Of a stretch of 64,000 bases of DNA, positions 21,880 through 32,353 are shown piece after piece (position 1 is the first letter of the stretch; every line of letters starts with the position of its first letter). A program made the position numbers and the translations under genes. The notes beneath the pieces are model-generated. The model was not told the DNA's origin. It ran no database searches and saw nothing but the letters and a program-made list of their open reading frames with translations. This DNA is from Acanthococcus lagerstroemiae (taxonomy: Eukaryota; Arthropoda; Insecta; Hemiptera; Eriococcidae): the NCBI GenBank assembly GCA_031841125.1, contig CM063110.1:16301626-16365625 (forward strand). Reading direction: 5' to 3'.

Positions 21880-22140
21880 CACCATCTTTTCTGAAATTCC
21901 AATTCCGTTCATTGGTGTCGATATGTGCTGCACGTTCGCGTTATTTATTTTGCGACGTTTGTGATCTCATTATTTCTGAAAATTCGAACATTTCTTGGTT
22001 CATTTTATACCATTTGCTGATTGAAAGTAGGTTGGTAATAAGAATTGGTACTTCCTAGCTGTAAGTAGGTACCTATACCTAACTATTTTAGTGTTACATA
22101 GTATATAGAGAGAATATTAATAAGTATGCCCGTTCTGTTA
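21880..22140 (+). repeat. Duplicated host block, unit 1 (possible 5' exon/promoter)
   Basis: Sequence from about 21,880, together with 22,380-22,560, aligns with 51,130-51,560. Shared stretches include TTGCGACGTTTGTGATCT-like sequence and CTTGGTTCATT. At the equivalent point unit 1 reads GAAAGTAGGT and unit 2 reads GGAAGTAAGT, both acceptable splice donors. The upstream part is not open in the same frame in both copies, so a 5' untranslated exon is more likely than a coding one. Confidence 0.5.
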
Positions 22141-22142
22141 AA

Positions 22143-22376
22143 GTGACCGGCTCCGAAGAAAGGGGACTGATAGGTAAAAACTAGTTCTCGAGAAAAACGC
22201 GTTTAAAGTTGCGCAACACTGTCCGTGTATTCTGTGCCTGAGTATATGGGAGATGCGTGGCACATTGCTTTTTGGGTACACTGAAACTATGAAATACAAA
22301 CACAGACAAACACGTAGGAGTCAAACCACGTGATCGATAATTTGACCTATCAGCCCCTTTTCTTCGGAGCCGGCAC
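22143..22376. mobile_element. MITE with GTGACCGGCTCCGAAG ends
   Basis: The left end GTGACCGGCTCCGAAGAAAG and the right end (reverse complement GTGCCGGCTCCGAAGAAAAG) match over about 35 bases, continuing through GGGGNCTGATAGGT. There is no coding content. It lies between two parts of the duplicated host block and is absent at the corresponding place near 51.3 kb, so it inserted after the duplication. AAA flanks both sides, too short to rely on. Confidence 0.75.
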
Positions 22377-22597
22377 AAACTGGTGGTGAGTTGATAGAAA
22401 AGCTCAAAATGGCATGCATTTGCATGTTGTATATATGCCTGTTGGGCAATGATTTAAAAAAAAATACATCACAGTAGGTATAACTAAGATTTTCTTACAT
22501 ATGGTTCCTGTAAGATGTGTCACACAGAATTGAAGGAAGGAAGGATTCTACATAAATATAAAAGTTTATCTCGGCTCCCCATCCTGTCGGCAACTAT

Positions 22598-22766
22598 GTT
22601 AAAGCACTAGATACTCCAGTATGGTGATACGCCATCTTGAGTGCAATCGCGCCCGTCGATGCCGAATTGACTACGCGGTACTCTCCGCATAGTCGGATTC
22701 GGCATCGACGGGCACGGTTGGACTCATGATGGCGTATGACCATACGTGGGTTTGTAGCGCTCTAAC
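22598..22766. mobile_element. Palindromic hairpin element, copy 1
   Basis: The whole 169-base unit is one imperfect palindrome. The left arm runs GTTAAAGCACTAG ... CAGTATGGTGATACGCCATC ... GCGCCCGTCGATGCCGAATT; the right arm is its complement, and the centre is at TACTCT (about 22,680). Flanks AACTATGT and AACTACGT resemble an 8-base target duplication. A second member lies at 34359-34522. The form suggests a Mutator-like (MULE) MITE; a structured RNA is the alternative. Confidence 0.7.
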
Positions 22767-23236
22767 TACGTGCCGTGGACGAAATTTTGCAAAAATTGTG
22801 AAACTCCCAACTGGCTCAACTTAAAATTCCCGAGAACAAAAATTCTTAAAAAAACTGTTTGACTTGTTGGATTTTTCCTTCTTTTGATCCATCTATTAAA
22901 ATTTTCCAACTTCGATGGAGGCGCTTGGGGCAAACTACCCCCCGTGCCCTTTTATTTTCATCCCTTACTAAAATAGTAGGTTTTCCCGACTGCTGAATGA
23001 AAAATTCCTACGAGTGGGGAGAAGAGATTTCCTCCCACGAGTAGTGTGAGTTGAAATTTGAGAGTTCTGAACATAGATTCAGAAATTGATTAATAAGTAT
23101 TCAAGTAATTTGTGTTATATTTTACATGTCGGTAGGTATTTATTTTTTTCCCTGATCTGGCAAAATTCAGTTCAGATTATGTATTTAGTGTTAACTGTTA
23201 TGAATTTTGAAGAAAACGTATCTTCCTTGCACCCAG

Positions 23237-23353
23237 CTGGATAAGAAGAAGTTGATCAGCGGAATTCAAAGTGTACTCAGTTCATACTCATACAACGACG
23301 ATAAGTTGAAGATCATTCCGACAGTACAATGTGTACCAGTGAAAACGACACGG
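23237..23353 (+). CDS. Coding exon of an unrecognised coiled-coil protein gene
   Basis: A good 3' splice site (TATCTTCCTTGCACCCAG) precedes 39 open codons starting LDKKKLISGIQSVLSSYS and ending VPVKTTR, followed by a donor CGG/GTGAGC. The exon is 117 bases and in phase 0, and it would join in frame to the coiled-coil exon at 23589. I do not recognise the domain. An overlapping alternative is a short frame from ATG 23330 (MCTSENDTGEPVEEVKSPTE) to a donor at about 23,390, also in phase 0. The two readings exclude each other, and the longer upstream exon looks more natural. Confidence 0.5.
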
Positions 23354-23588
23354 GTGAGCCTGTTGAAGAAGTGAAGTCTCCTACAGAGGTAGGAATTCAT
23401 AAGTTGTATTTCTCAGCATATTATTTATTTAAATCCTGAATTACGTGCCTCTACTACAACCACAGATAAGTTTATTTCAGTTATAGTAAGCAGTTAACAC
23501 ATCAAATATGTTTGTGTTCTAATAGAATTACCTACTCATTTAAATCTTGTACTGAAAGTACTAATTGATGTATATTTTCATTGTGCAG

Positions 23589-23867
23589 GCATCCAGTCCG
23601 TCTCTTTGTTTTGTAGACGAGAAGATTCTACAAAGCCGTCTGATGGCTCAGAATATAAAAATTATGAACAAATTGGATACGTTATTCAAGATGCAACAGA
23701 ATCTCTCGTTCAAGTTGAAGAAGCTTTTGGACATAACGTCCTTGCAGGCGGAGAAGATTGATAACTTGTCGGAAAAGATGGATAACTTGTCGAAAAAGAT
23801 GGATACGTTGTCGGTGGAAGAGGATAACTTGTGCACAGAGGATTCGAATTGTGAGCATTGTAAATAA
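23589..23867 (+). CDS. Terminal coiled-coil exon, copy 1
   Basis: An acceptor (TTTTCATTGTGCAG) is followed by 92 codons and a TAA at 23865-23867. The protein has a basic/hydrophobic first half (KIMNKLDTLFKMQQNLSFKL) and then heptads: EKIDNLSEKMDNLSKKMDTLS, which should form a coiled coil. The tail is acidic and cysteine-containing (CTEDSNCEHCK). A related exon lies at 63075-63408. The 3' flanks are also similar (TGTTTCGGTT(T/C)ATTAGCC), so a block, not just an exon, was copied. Function is unknown. Confidence 0.6.
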   Translation, partial: ASSPSLCFVDEKILQSRLMAQNIKIMNKLDTLFKMQQNLSFKLKKLLDITSLQAEKIDNLSEKMDNLSKKMDTLSVEEDNLCTEDSNCEHCK

Positions 23868-23868
23868 A
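23863..23868 (+). terminator. Poly(A) signal overlapping the stop codon
   Basis: AATAAA overlaps the TAA stop of the coiled-coil exon (TGTAAATAAAAC). If it is used, the 3' untranslated region is very short. Confidence 0.45.
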
Positions 23869-24549
23869 ACGCAACCTTGAAAACAGATAAATAAGATAAA
23901 GTAACGTTATCTCGTTATTAATATAGATATGACCTGTTTCGGTTTATTAGCCGCCTCCAGCATTTGATATACAGGGTGTCTTTGGCAATGACCCCTGGTA
24001 AGTAGGCAACCTATCCCGACTTTGTAAAGGAGCTAAGTTAAGGTCAAATTTTGAAATGTTTTTTTATCTTTAAAAGTTGTTTTCTTCTCACTACCGGAAA
24101 CGGACGGCAAAATGATACCAGTAGGTAATAGTAGAGGGCAGTTCTGGTAACCAAGGGAAAAAATGGTCAGAATCGGTTCAACAGTGTGTTGATAAAATCA
24201 ATTTCACTCTAAATTATATCAGAAAATCTCATCTTTTTCAATTTCTCGTGAAAGTTGCCCTCTTAAGCTACTGTTTTTTTCATTTGTAATAGATTGTGCA
24301 TTAAATTTTCCATAAAATAGGTCATTAGCAATTCTCTTGTATAAATATATCTGGATTAGAACTGCTCAAAATGTAGTTCAAGATATCCCCATTAAGAATT
24401 ATTTCTTTTTAGTAACACTGATGCACAGACCTTATGAAGACAATAATAATCTTCTTCAGCTGTGCTGCTGTGTACATTACCAATTCATAGAGTTATATCG
24501 TTTATGGGGCTTATTACTCATCTCCCTCCTTTCATCTATTTTACCCATA
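23869..24549. other. No gene seen
   Basis: TACAGGGTGTC at about 23,970 resembles one end of the foldback element at 10516, but no partner end lies nearby. Nothing else is supported. Confidence 0.4.
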
Positions 24550-25265
24550 CAGTAGACCCCGAATTATCCGACTTTCGTGTTATTAAACTCAAATTTATCT
24601 GACCCTACCCTTCGACTTATCCGACCTACTAAGGTCGGTTAATTCGAATTTCTACATTAGACACCCAATTTTTGATTTTGGAACGTATGTAGATACATTA
24701 CGTATGTTGTTTGACTGGCGCGACGGCGCGGTGTTATGAAATTACGCGGCCGAAAAAGAAGCGCAATTTTAAAGAAAAATCCTTTGGTCACCGACTATTT
24801 TGAAAAATTATAATTTGTGATTTGTTATTACATAAGCATTCTTTTTTCACTTATTTATTCCTTCTTTACACTGAAGTTCAATTTTCTAAATAAATAATGA
24901 TGAACTTTCAGCAAATTCATAAGCTTGTAGCTTTCACCGAACACCATACTCATGTACGAAATAAAAGATAGAACAAAGACTTCAAAGATGATGTATAATG
25001 AAGAATAAGAACACAGTGTAACTCGTCACATCGAAAGGGTTACGTCATACCGAACTAGATAAGCTAGGGAAAACGGAGCGACATACGAATGTACCTACCA
25101 AGCATACTCGGTTACAGGGGTACCAACATCTCAACAAATAATTTCTTTTTCAATTTTGTGCACTTATTTCTACGTTGAAAATATTCATTTCGGAGTATCC
25201 GACATTTTTTGGTATCCGGCCAACCTTCAGCCCCGATTAGGTCGGATAACCCGGAGAGTCTACTG
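24550..25265. mobile_element. Tigger/pogo-like non-autonomous element
   Basis: The ends CAGTAGACCCCGAATTATCC and the inverse of GGATAACCCGGAGAGTCTACTG match the typical pogo/Tigger terminus. TA flanks both sides (24548-24549 and 25266-25267). More TTATCCGACC-type motifs lie just inside both ends. The 716-base interior has no transposase frame. Confidence 0.85.
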
Positions 25266-25855
25266 TATTCAAATAATCCTGTTACTGAAATTTATTGAAG
25301 CCTGTACAGCGGAGTTTTCGGAATTTGAACTGTGCTTTCTGATAGATTCAGCTTCAGTTGCCGGTTAGTAAAAGACTACCCCACTGCGTACAGCGCGAGA
25401 TCTCATATTCTTCCAAACAAGCATTGAAAAAAGCATACTTGGGACATGAGACCGGTGAGACATTTGTTCTGTGATGTTTTTATCCAAATTATCCATTCAA
25501 CTGTCAATTTTAATGAAAAGCAAGGAATCCTATAGTCTTCTTCACTGAAAAAGAATGCATAAAAATTTTTAGATCCATTTTGGAGGACATCCTCAACGCA
25601 ACATTTTCTATTTACATGTTTATTTTTTTAAATTATTTTGCTATTAGACTATAATGTTGGGGCTGTGTCATGGCCGTACCCTTCTCAAAGTTCGCTTTTT
25701 CCTTAACATATTCAAGATTTTTTTTCTTCCTTCTCATTCACGTGAATGATAGCATTGATCTACTGGTATTGTAGTTGTTTACTCTGCAGGCTAATAATTC
25801 AAACATACTTCTCAAGACACTCAGAAATTATTAATAACACGCTCTACAACTTCAG
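25266..25855. other. Upstream sequence of J-protein cassette A; no exon assigned
   Basis: The last about 100 bases (from about 25,755) align with 29,650-29,749 upstream of the equivalent cassette B exon. Copies of exons 1 and 2 were not found here. Confidence 0.4.
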
Positions 25856-25930
25856 CATCTAATTCAACCAAACCCTTACCAGGGAAAGAATTCGAGCCAA
25901 AATTAATGGAACTACCGGAACCCAAAGAAA
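25856..25930 (+). CDS. J-protein gene, cassette A, exon X
   Basis: A 75-base exon between an acceptor (CTACAACTTCAG) and a donor (GAAA/GTAGGT). It encodes SNSTKPLPGKEFEPKLMELP and five further residues, with phase 1 at both ends. It aligns base for base in length with the cassette B exon at 29750-29824 (SSLKKPSPGKEYEPKLMEPS). The sequence is low-complexity and charged, and belongs to the linker between the N-terminal helical domain and the J domain. Whether this copy is used is unknown, because no exons 1 and 2 were found in cassette A. Confidence 0.55.
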
Positions 25931-26146
25931 GTAGGTGGCATGCCTAGCATGTCACCTGGATAGCGTAGAAAAGGAATGTTCAAGGCGAGAATAAAATATA
26001 TAAAAAAAACTGGTTGAAATAGGTGCCCACCCTACTGTGCTCTATTTTTCTTCACTTAGCTACATACCTGCAGATGTCGATTTTCGAATCTGCGATGTAT
26101 CTTAATAGTTGATTTTCCTGTATGGATGGATCTGACTTAATCCCAG

Positions 26147-26240
26147 GTTCGTTCGAGTCGTCTGCGTTCAAATTGGAAGATTTGGATACAAATCCAAATG
26201 GAACATCAAATTCAACGGACCGCAGCGAAAACCTGTACAG
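26147..26240 (+). CDS. J-protein gene, cassette A, exon Y
   Basis: A 94-base exon with acceptor CTTAATCCCAG and donor TACAG/GTAGCT. It encodes SFESSAFKLEDLDTNPNGTS followed by NSTDRSENLYR. It enters in phase 1 and leaves in phase 2, which is the phase of the J-domain exon at 33116. It is the counterpart of 30676-30769. Differences between the two copies keep the frame and the splice sites. Confidence 0.55.
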
Positions 26241-26864
26241 GTAGCTACCTAATTATTACAAAATCACAACAAAAAAGTACCTCCAGCTACACTTGATTTT
26301 TGAAAATGCCCCAGAGTTTCGGTTGTAAAATATCCATTTAACTTTTCATACGGAAACCCCTAGAATTGACGGAAATGAATGAGTATCGCTAACTAAAGGT
26401 TGAAAAACTTTGAGATCACGTAGGGAGTGACGCTTAATGCAGAAAATCTCATGAACTTTACAATTATTTTGCTTCCAAGAATTTTATGAACAGAATTGTT
26501 CGAAGAAAGAGGTTTTATTAAGAAAACTAGTTTACTATAAGGTAAATATTATGGACACCTTCGCAGAGTTCTGTGATTATAAACTGGAAAACAAGAAGAA
26601 AAAATAGAGAGAATAGAAGTATGTAGGTGTATTATGTTCTAATTGTGAATTTTCCGCCTATCATGTTCGCAGTTTGTGGCCCTAAAATGACAGAAGTTGA
26701 AATATTTACTCAGGGTTTTCAGGTGCACTGAGTTCATTTTGATTATGTCCAGGCATTTCACTGCTCATCCTTCCTAATATTCACCGATTCTGAAACTTCC
26801 TTACGAAAACACCAAAAACAACCAGACCTTAACTCCGGCGCCTTAATCAGTCATATCCACCACT
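26241..26864. other. No gene seen
   Basis: AT-rich intron-like sequence after cassette A. Nothing further is supported. Confidence 0.4.
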
Positions 26865-27505
26865 CCCTCCACCATCTCTCGGTACACAACGTCGAGGTCA
26901 TTTTCATCTGAATCCTAAGCCACTGCAGCATCTTTGGCCATGATATCACCGACGCAGCTGCCAGAGCCGAGCCCGAGGCCACAATCCCCATACTCCACCC
27001 CGACGACCTCAAAATATATATCTCCAACACCAATCCAAAGAATTATGGAACACTGAATGGAAACACCTCGCAGAAAGCAAACTCCGCCAAATCAAAGAAG
27101 ACTGCTACGACTGGACCAAAATTATTGGAAACCTAAGCCCAAATCGCACCATCGAAATCGTTATCAACAGAATCCTTCTTGGCCATACAAAAATAACACA
27201 TGAACACATATACCTACGCAACCTCCACCCAATTGCGATACCTGCCACTCACAACTCACCACCACATCATCAATAGCTGCACCAAATACCACCGAAACAC
27301 CAGCCCGGACAACCTACTCAAGCTACAGAATTTACCACTACTAATCGATTTCCTAGTTCAGAACTGTATACTACACCTAATTTAAATCTTAAGATGTATA
27401 CCACTTACCTATAACCCTGAAACCCAAACTCTGTAATTACTGTAATTCCATTCCGAGACCATAGCCGTTAGGCATTAAATGTCTCATTAATAAATAAAAA
27501 TATAA
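26865..27505 (+). mobile_element. 3' end of an I/jockey-type LINE (RNase H and zinc knuckle), dead
   Basis: Across several frames one can read an RNase H end (ILSHCSIFGHDITDAAARAE), a downstream segment (ILLGHTKITHEHIYLRNLHP) and a cysteine/histidine tail (NCDTCHSQLTTTHIINSC) typical of I-clade elements with C-terminal RNase H. The 3' end reads CGTTAGGCATTAAATGTCTC followed by an AATAAATAAAAATATAAAAA tail. Frameshifts are frequent, so it is inactive. Base composition is C-rich on this strand, unlike its flanks. Confidence 0.65.
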
Positions 27506-27947
27506 AAAGCTACATTGGGATAGGCCAAAAATTGAAATGGGTTTAAAAGTCGCTGCATTTTACAGAGGTTATTTGGAAACCTTATCTATTAGTCAGGGTT
27601 TCACTTATTTCGTCATTAGATTTCATGCTCTACACTTTGTCTATGATAAGTCTGTCTTTCGGACTGAGTGACACCCTGTTTTGCTCTCTAACTGGGCATC
27701 TACCTGAAGTTTTTACTGCGATGAGTTTTTGTCATATTAGAAGAATGCATCGATCTCTGACCTTCCTCAGAAAAATGTTTTAATGCGACGTTGGATTTCT
27801 CTTTCAAAAGTAAATATTGACCAAATCCTGTTTGATGGGTCATTTTATCTATCCACTATAGCTTGAATGTATTTACCTTTGCTTGTAAAGACATGCTTAA
27901 ATTTATAAAACTTTTCATCACCCGATAAGACTTCTCCAACTTAATGA

Positions 27948-28250
27948 TGTCCTAGAAAATTTGGACAAAATCTTCAGAAGTCTTAAAGAGTATTATTTAG
28001 TCTGAATGGATTTTAAAACCTTCACCGGATCTCAACACATCTCCTCCAGCCCAGGTAAATGTAACAAACCTCTAAACAGATGTTAAAACTCTACTAAGAT
28101 CAATAAAACGTTAAAAATCTGTTTAGAGGTTTGTTACATTTACCTGGGCTGGAGGAGATGTGTTGAGATCCGGTGAAGGTTTTAAAATCCATTCAGACTA
28201 AATAATACTCTTTAAGACTTCTGAAGATTTTGTCCAAATTTTGTAGGACA
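27948..28250. repeat. Near-perfect 133-bp inverted duplication
   Basis: 27948-28080 and 28118-28250 are reverse complements with a single mismatch, separated by 37 bases. The right arm and spacer have a diverged counterpart in cassette C (about 31,790-31,930), and the left arm does not. The left arm is therefore a newer inverted copy placed in front of the original sequence. It lies upstream of cassette B exon 1 and would form a long stable hairpin if transcribed. Confidence 0.9.
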
Positions 28251-28447
28251 CGGATAACACTTATTGAGATTTCTGCCTGTCGGTCTATCTTACTGTCTTT
28301 CTGCATTTACTTATCTTGTGGACTGACTGCGTTGCTGTCAGTCTATGTCTGCTTGATTGTTTTTGGTTAAATCTTGGAGTAACAGAGATCATCCCTTGCA
28401 ACGTATGAGATTTTCAAGGAAGCAACCGTCCGGCATTTTATGCACCT

Positions 28448-28628
28448 ATGAGAATCCAGAAAGTAATCAACCGATATTGTTTTAGCAGTGTTTGCCCAGA
28501 TGTGAACAGAGACGAAGCGCTAAGATGCATAGATATTGCAAACAAATCATTGTTGGAAGGTAATAAAGAACACGCCTTGAGATTTGTGCTGAAAGCGGAA
28601 AAACTTCATTCGACCGCACGAGGAAAAA
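28448..28628 (+). CDS. J-protein gene, cassette B, exon 1 (N-terminal helical domain)
   Basis: It encodes CPDVNRDEALRCIDIANKSL and then LEGNKEHALRFVLKAEKLHS, followed by TARGK and a donor (AAAAA/GTGAGT). This is the N-terminal helix-turn-helix seen in DNAJB12/DNAJB14 and related J proteins, with the KDEA..CI.IA pattern followed by ALRFL.KAE.L. An in-frame ATG at 28448 gives a possible start. Alternatively TTTTAG at 28480-28485 is a splice acceptor and the first codons lie in an upstream exon not found. It is followed by exons 2, X and Y of the same cassette. Confidence 0.65.
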
Positions 28629-29344
28629 GTGAGTTTTCTGACTAATTACAAGGTGTCTACAGGTTTGGAAAATTTGGAAAGTTTGGAAAAAGTCAGGAAT
28701 TTGAAAAGTAGGTCAGGAAGTTTGGAAATAGTCAGGAAATTGAACAATATTTTTAAGAAGTTTGGAATTTTTCATCTCCTTGGTAAAGTTTTACAGAATG
28801 AAATACTTGAAGAAATATAATTCATAACTTAGTTCATCGCTTTGTTTGTTTTTATGTATATCTGTGAACACCTTCCTAATGCTTTCACCCAAAAATTAAC
28901 TTAAAATTTCAGTTCATTCTAACCATAGCGTCTAGTAGTATAAACATAAATATATACTGTCTATACTGTAAATGTAAGAAGAGAAAGAAGAATAGTTTGG
29001 CGAAAAGCAGGAAATTATATTTTCCATCGAGAAAAATTTGAAAATTACAGAAAATTTGAATAGAATTTAAACACCTGCATTTTATTTATTTATGTTTATT
29101 TGCGATATACTTTGTTCTTCTTCTTTGGCTTTACACGAAATCAATTTTCTGTTGATCACTTATGCAGTTATTATATCATCGAATACTTTACCCACAAAAC
29201 CAGATAAGTACCTACGTTGTTTTTTCTCAGTTTGCAAACAACTACATAACATACCATCTCATTAAATTCCTCTGATTTATTTCTCACCACCTTTTTTTCT
29301 TTCTTTCTTTCTTTCTTTCTTTATTAACTCGACTGAATTTTCAG

Positions 29345-29416
29345 AATTGCTGGAAAAATTAAAGAATTATAATCAGAGGGCTACTGGTCAACACTCAGCA
29401 CCGGAAGATGGGACTG
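29345..29416 (+). CDS. J-protein gene, cassette B, exon 2
   Basis: A 72-base exon with acceptor TGAATTTTCAG and donor GACTG/GTGAGT. It encodes LLEKLKNYNQRATGQHSAPE and DGT, continuing the N-terminal domain. Phase is 1 in and 1 out. It is the same length and closely similar to 32656-32727 in cassette C. Confidence 0.65.
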
Positions 29417-29749
29417 GTGAGTAATTTCTCAGAGCATGCTCATTATTACAAGCATTACTCAGATTCAAATCAGCCTTGTATTTAGAACCTATTAATCGAA
29501 AAAAAAATTCCAATCTGCCTGGTAATCTGAAATGGCAAAGTATGTTAAACTACGACTTTAAAGATGTGTTTTCAAACTACAACTTTAACGATTTGTTTTC
29601 TCTTCCCCCATTTGCGTGTCTTCCAATATTAAAGAAACTATATATAGTATTTATCTGCTGGCATGTATAGTTATTTACTCTGCATGCTTAATTATTCAAA
29701 CATACTTTTGAAGCTGCTCAGAAATTATTAACACGCCCTACAACTTCAG

Positions 29750-29824
29750 CATCTAGTTTAAAAAAACCCTCACCAGGGAAAGAATACGAGCCAAAATTAA
29801 TGGAACCATCAGAACCCATGGAAG
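29750..29824 (+). CDS. J-protein gene, cassette B, exon X
   Basis: A 75-base exon encoding SSLKKPSPGKEYEPKLMEPS and five more residues, with acceptor CAACTTCAG and donor GAAG/GTAGGT. It follows exon 2 in the correct phase. It has no counterpart in cassette C, where exon 3 (32825-32885) takes its place. Confidence 0.6.
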
Positions 29825-29857
29825 GTAGGTGGCATACCAAGCACGTCACCTTGATAG

Positions 29858-30501
29858 GATATTGATAAGGTTATCAGTCATACGACCGGTTTGATGCAGC
29901 TCTCCATTTCTCTCTATCTTGTGCAAGTTCTTTCATTCTGTAATAACATTTACATTTCACATCCTTGGTTATCTGCTGATACTGGAATTTTTGCCGACCT
30001 ACCCAATTCTTTCCTTCCACTCTTCCTTCTAGCAGCGGTGATATTATTCCTGGGTGCCTCAAATTATGCCCTATATTAGTTTATCTCTCCTTCTCTTCTA
30101 GCAATTCCAAATATCCATTTTCCCTCCTGCTCTGTTAATTAATACTTCCTCATTTCTCACCTTATCCGTCCATTTGATGCTAAAAGTATCCGCCTATAGC
30201 ACCACATCTTAAAAGCTTTGATTCTTCTCTTCTCTGGTTTTCTTATGGTTCAAGTCTCACATCCCACAAGGCTACACTCCAAATATAAGTTTTCAAGAAC
30301 AATTTTTAGATTTCCAGATTTATTTTTGATTTGAAAAAATTACTTTTTCGATAAAATTCTAATTTGGCTTGTGCTATTCTACTACTAATATCTCTTTTAC
30401 TCCTTCCATCTTTTGTTATTTTACTCCCTAAATAGCAGAATTCGCTTACTTTCCCAATCTTTTCCTGCCCAATATTTACATTCAAGTTATCATGTTCACA
30501 T
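29858..30501 (-). mobile_element. RTE-like LINE 3' fragment in the intron between exons X and Y of cassette B
   Basis: On the minus strand it encodes the C-terminal signature LRHPGIISPLLEGRVEGKNW ... YRMKELAQDREKWRAASNRS typical of a common arthropod endonuclease/reverse-transcriptase LINE. The same 3' end is at about 37,300-37,500. Cassette A has the uninterrupted intron: GATAG...GAGAAAAGG on either side of the insert joins directly there. The insertion therefore postdates the cassette duplication. Confidence 0.75.
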
Positions 30502-30675
30502 CGAGAAAAGGAAAATGTTCAAGGCAAAAAAAAAAAAAAACAAAAAAAAACAAAAGTTAAAATAAGTGCCCAACCTACTGTACTCTTATTTCTCTTCACA
30601 CTTACATACAGATGTCGATTTTCGATTCTACTATATATTGATTTTCCTGTATGGATGTATCTGATTTAATCCCAG

Positions 30676-30769
30676 GTTCGTTCGAATCGTCTGCGTTTAA
30701 AATGGAAGATCCGGATATAAATCCAAGTGCAACATCAAATTCAACAGATCGCCGCGAAAACCCGTACAG
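30676..30769 (+). CDS. J-protein gene, cassette B, exon Y
   Basis: A 94-base exon with acceptor TTTAATCCCAG and donor TACAG/GTACCT. It encodes SFESSAFKMEDPDINPSATS and NSTDRRENPYR. Phase is 1 in and 2 out, fitting the J-domain exon at 33116 exactly. Cassette B exons 1, 2, X and Y plus the J exon and last exon would give an open protein of about 275 residues. Confidence 0.6.
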
Positions 30770-30934
30770 GTACCTATACGAATTAAAAATTACTAATTAT
30801 AAAATCAAAACAAAGGACTGACTGACTGACTCAACACTTCATTCGCCTGCGAGTACCACATGCCTTGTATCAGCCTGTAATCCCTTGCGAGCATCAGGTT
30901 CCTTATACCAGCCTGCGAGCACTACACTCAGACA

Positions 30935-31672
30935 GCGCGGAGGCCGCGGCCGCGTGAACGCCATTCGGACAGTGGTCGCGACCTGCGATAGCGCAATGCC
31001 ACGAGTCGGTCCACCGCGCAAGAGACAGTCCGTCTATTGGTGGACCGAGGACATCGCTGAGCTGCGGAACGAGTGCCACCGACTTCGCTGTCAGTACCAA
31101 CGCACGAGGAGAGACAATGAAGCGGCAACAGCAGTTTCACAGCAGTATCAGCAGGCTCGTCATATGGAAGAGCAAGAAGGCAGCTTGAGAGGAGTTATGT
31201 CAAGAAGCAGATGACGACCTCTTCGGCAAGCCGTACAAAGTTGTCATGCGGAAAGCCGGAGGACCGTCGGTGACGAGCCGAATGGAGCCGGGGGTGCTGC
31301 AACAGGTTGTTCAAGAACTGTTCCCCCAGCTCCCTCCGCCAACGGCGGCATCCATCAAGGTGCAAGGGGATTTTCCTCTGCTTAGTGTAGGAGAGGCGGG
31401 CAGCGCGATCGACCGGATCAGAACAAAGAAGAGGAAAGCGCCTGGTCCGGACATGATTCCTAACGTCGTCTGGGAAGTAGTCCACACCGAGCAGACCCGT
31501 CCCCCCTGACCAACGTATTCAATCGCGCGTTGCAGGAGAGGACATTTTCGAGCAGATGGAAGACGCGGCTGGCCCTGATCAAGAAACTAGCGAAAGCCAG
31601 ATGGCCAGCCGTCCTCGTACTCCTATTTGCTTGCTCGACACCGTCGGCAAGGTGTTTGAGCGAACCATCGTG
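30935..31672 (+). mobile_element. R1 LINE fragment between cassettes B and C
   Basis: It matches 18,390-19,135 of the R1 element: linker (VYWWTEDIAELRNECHRL), then KRKAPGPDMIPNVVWEVV, then LDTVGKVFERTIVD in another frame. Several frameshifts are present. It stops abruptly at about 31,672, exactly where sequence homologous to the start of cassette B begins, so it marks the junction of the tandem duplication. Confidence 0.8.
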
Positions 31673-32181
31673 GATGATCCTTTCCGGTACAGCTTGGATG
31701 TATTTACCTTTGACTTCTGAAAGACATGCTGAAATAAATAAAACTTCTTATCATCCGATGAGACTTCTCCAGCATGTATGAAGTCTCGTTACGACTCTGC
31801 TAAGACCAATAATACGTTAAATATCTGTTTAGGTATTTGTTATATTTACTTATGCTAGAGGGGATTTGTTGAGATCCAGTGGAAAGGTTTTAAAATCCAT
31901 TCAGAATAAATGAAACTCTTTAGAAGATTTTGTCAAGATTTTTTACGACTCCATAAGACTTATTGAGAGTTCTGCCTGTCGATCCTACTGTCTTTCTTTC
32001 TGTACCTATCAGTCTTGTGGGCTGATTGCGTTGCTGCCTGTCTGTTTGATTGTTTTTGGTTAATTCCTGGAATAACAAGAGATCATCCCTTGCAATGTAT
32101 GAGATTTTCAAGGAAGCAACCCCTCCCCCTTGCATTTTATGTACCTATGATAATCCAGAGAGTACATTATAATCAACTGTT

Positions 32182-32353
32182 ATGTATTCATCAAGTAAGT
32201 GTTGTTTTAGCGGTTTTTGCCCGGATGTGAACAGAGACGAAGCACAAAGATGCATAGATATTGCGAAGAAATTATTGTTAGAAGGTAATAAAGAGAAAGC
32301 CTTGAGATTCGTGCTGAAAGCGGAAAAACTTCATTCGACCGCACAAGGAAAAG
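32182..32353 (+). CDS. J-protein gene, cassette C, exon 1 (N-terminal helical domain)
   Basis: It encodes CPDVNRDEAQRCIDIAKKLL and LEGNKEKALRFVLKAEKLHS, then TAQGK and donor AAAAG/GTGAGT. ATG at 32182 is in frame; a splice acceptor (GTTGTTTTAG, 32201-32210) is the alternative start of the exon. The cassette C exons plus the J exon and last exon give an open protein of 236 residues. Compared with cassette B, nearly all differences keep the frame, as expected for expressed copies. Confidence 0.7.

Noticed and set aside
23970..27685. ACAGGGTGTC at 23,970 and GACACCCTGT at 27,672 as ends of a 3.7-kb element
   Set aside because: Only about ten bases match, and the sequence just inside each end does not pair. 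The distance includes unrelated host exons.
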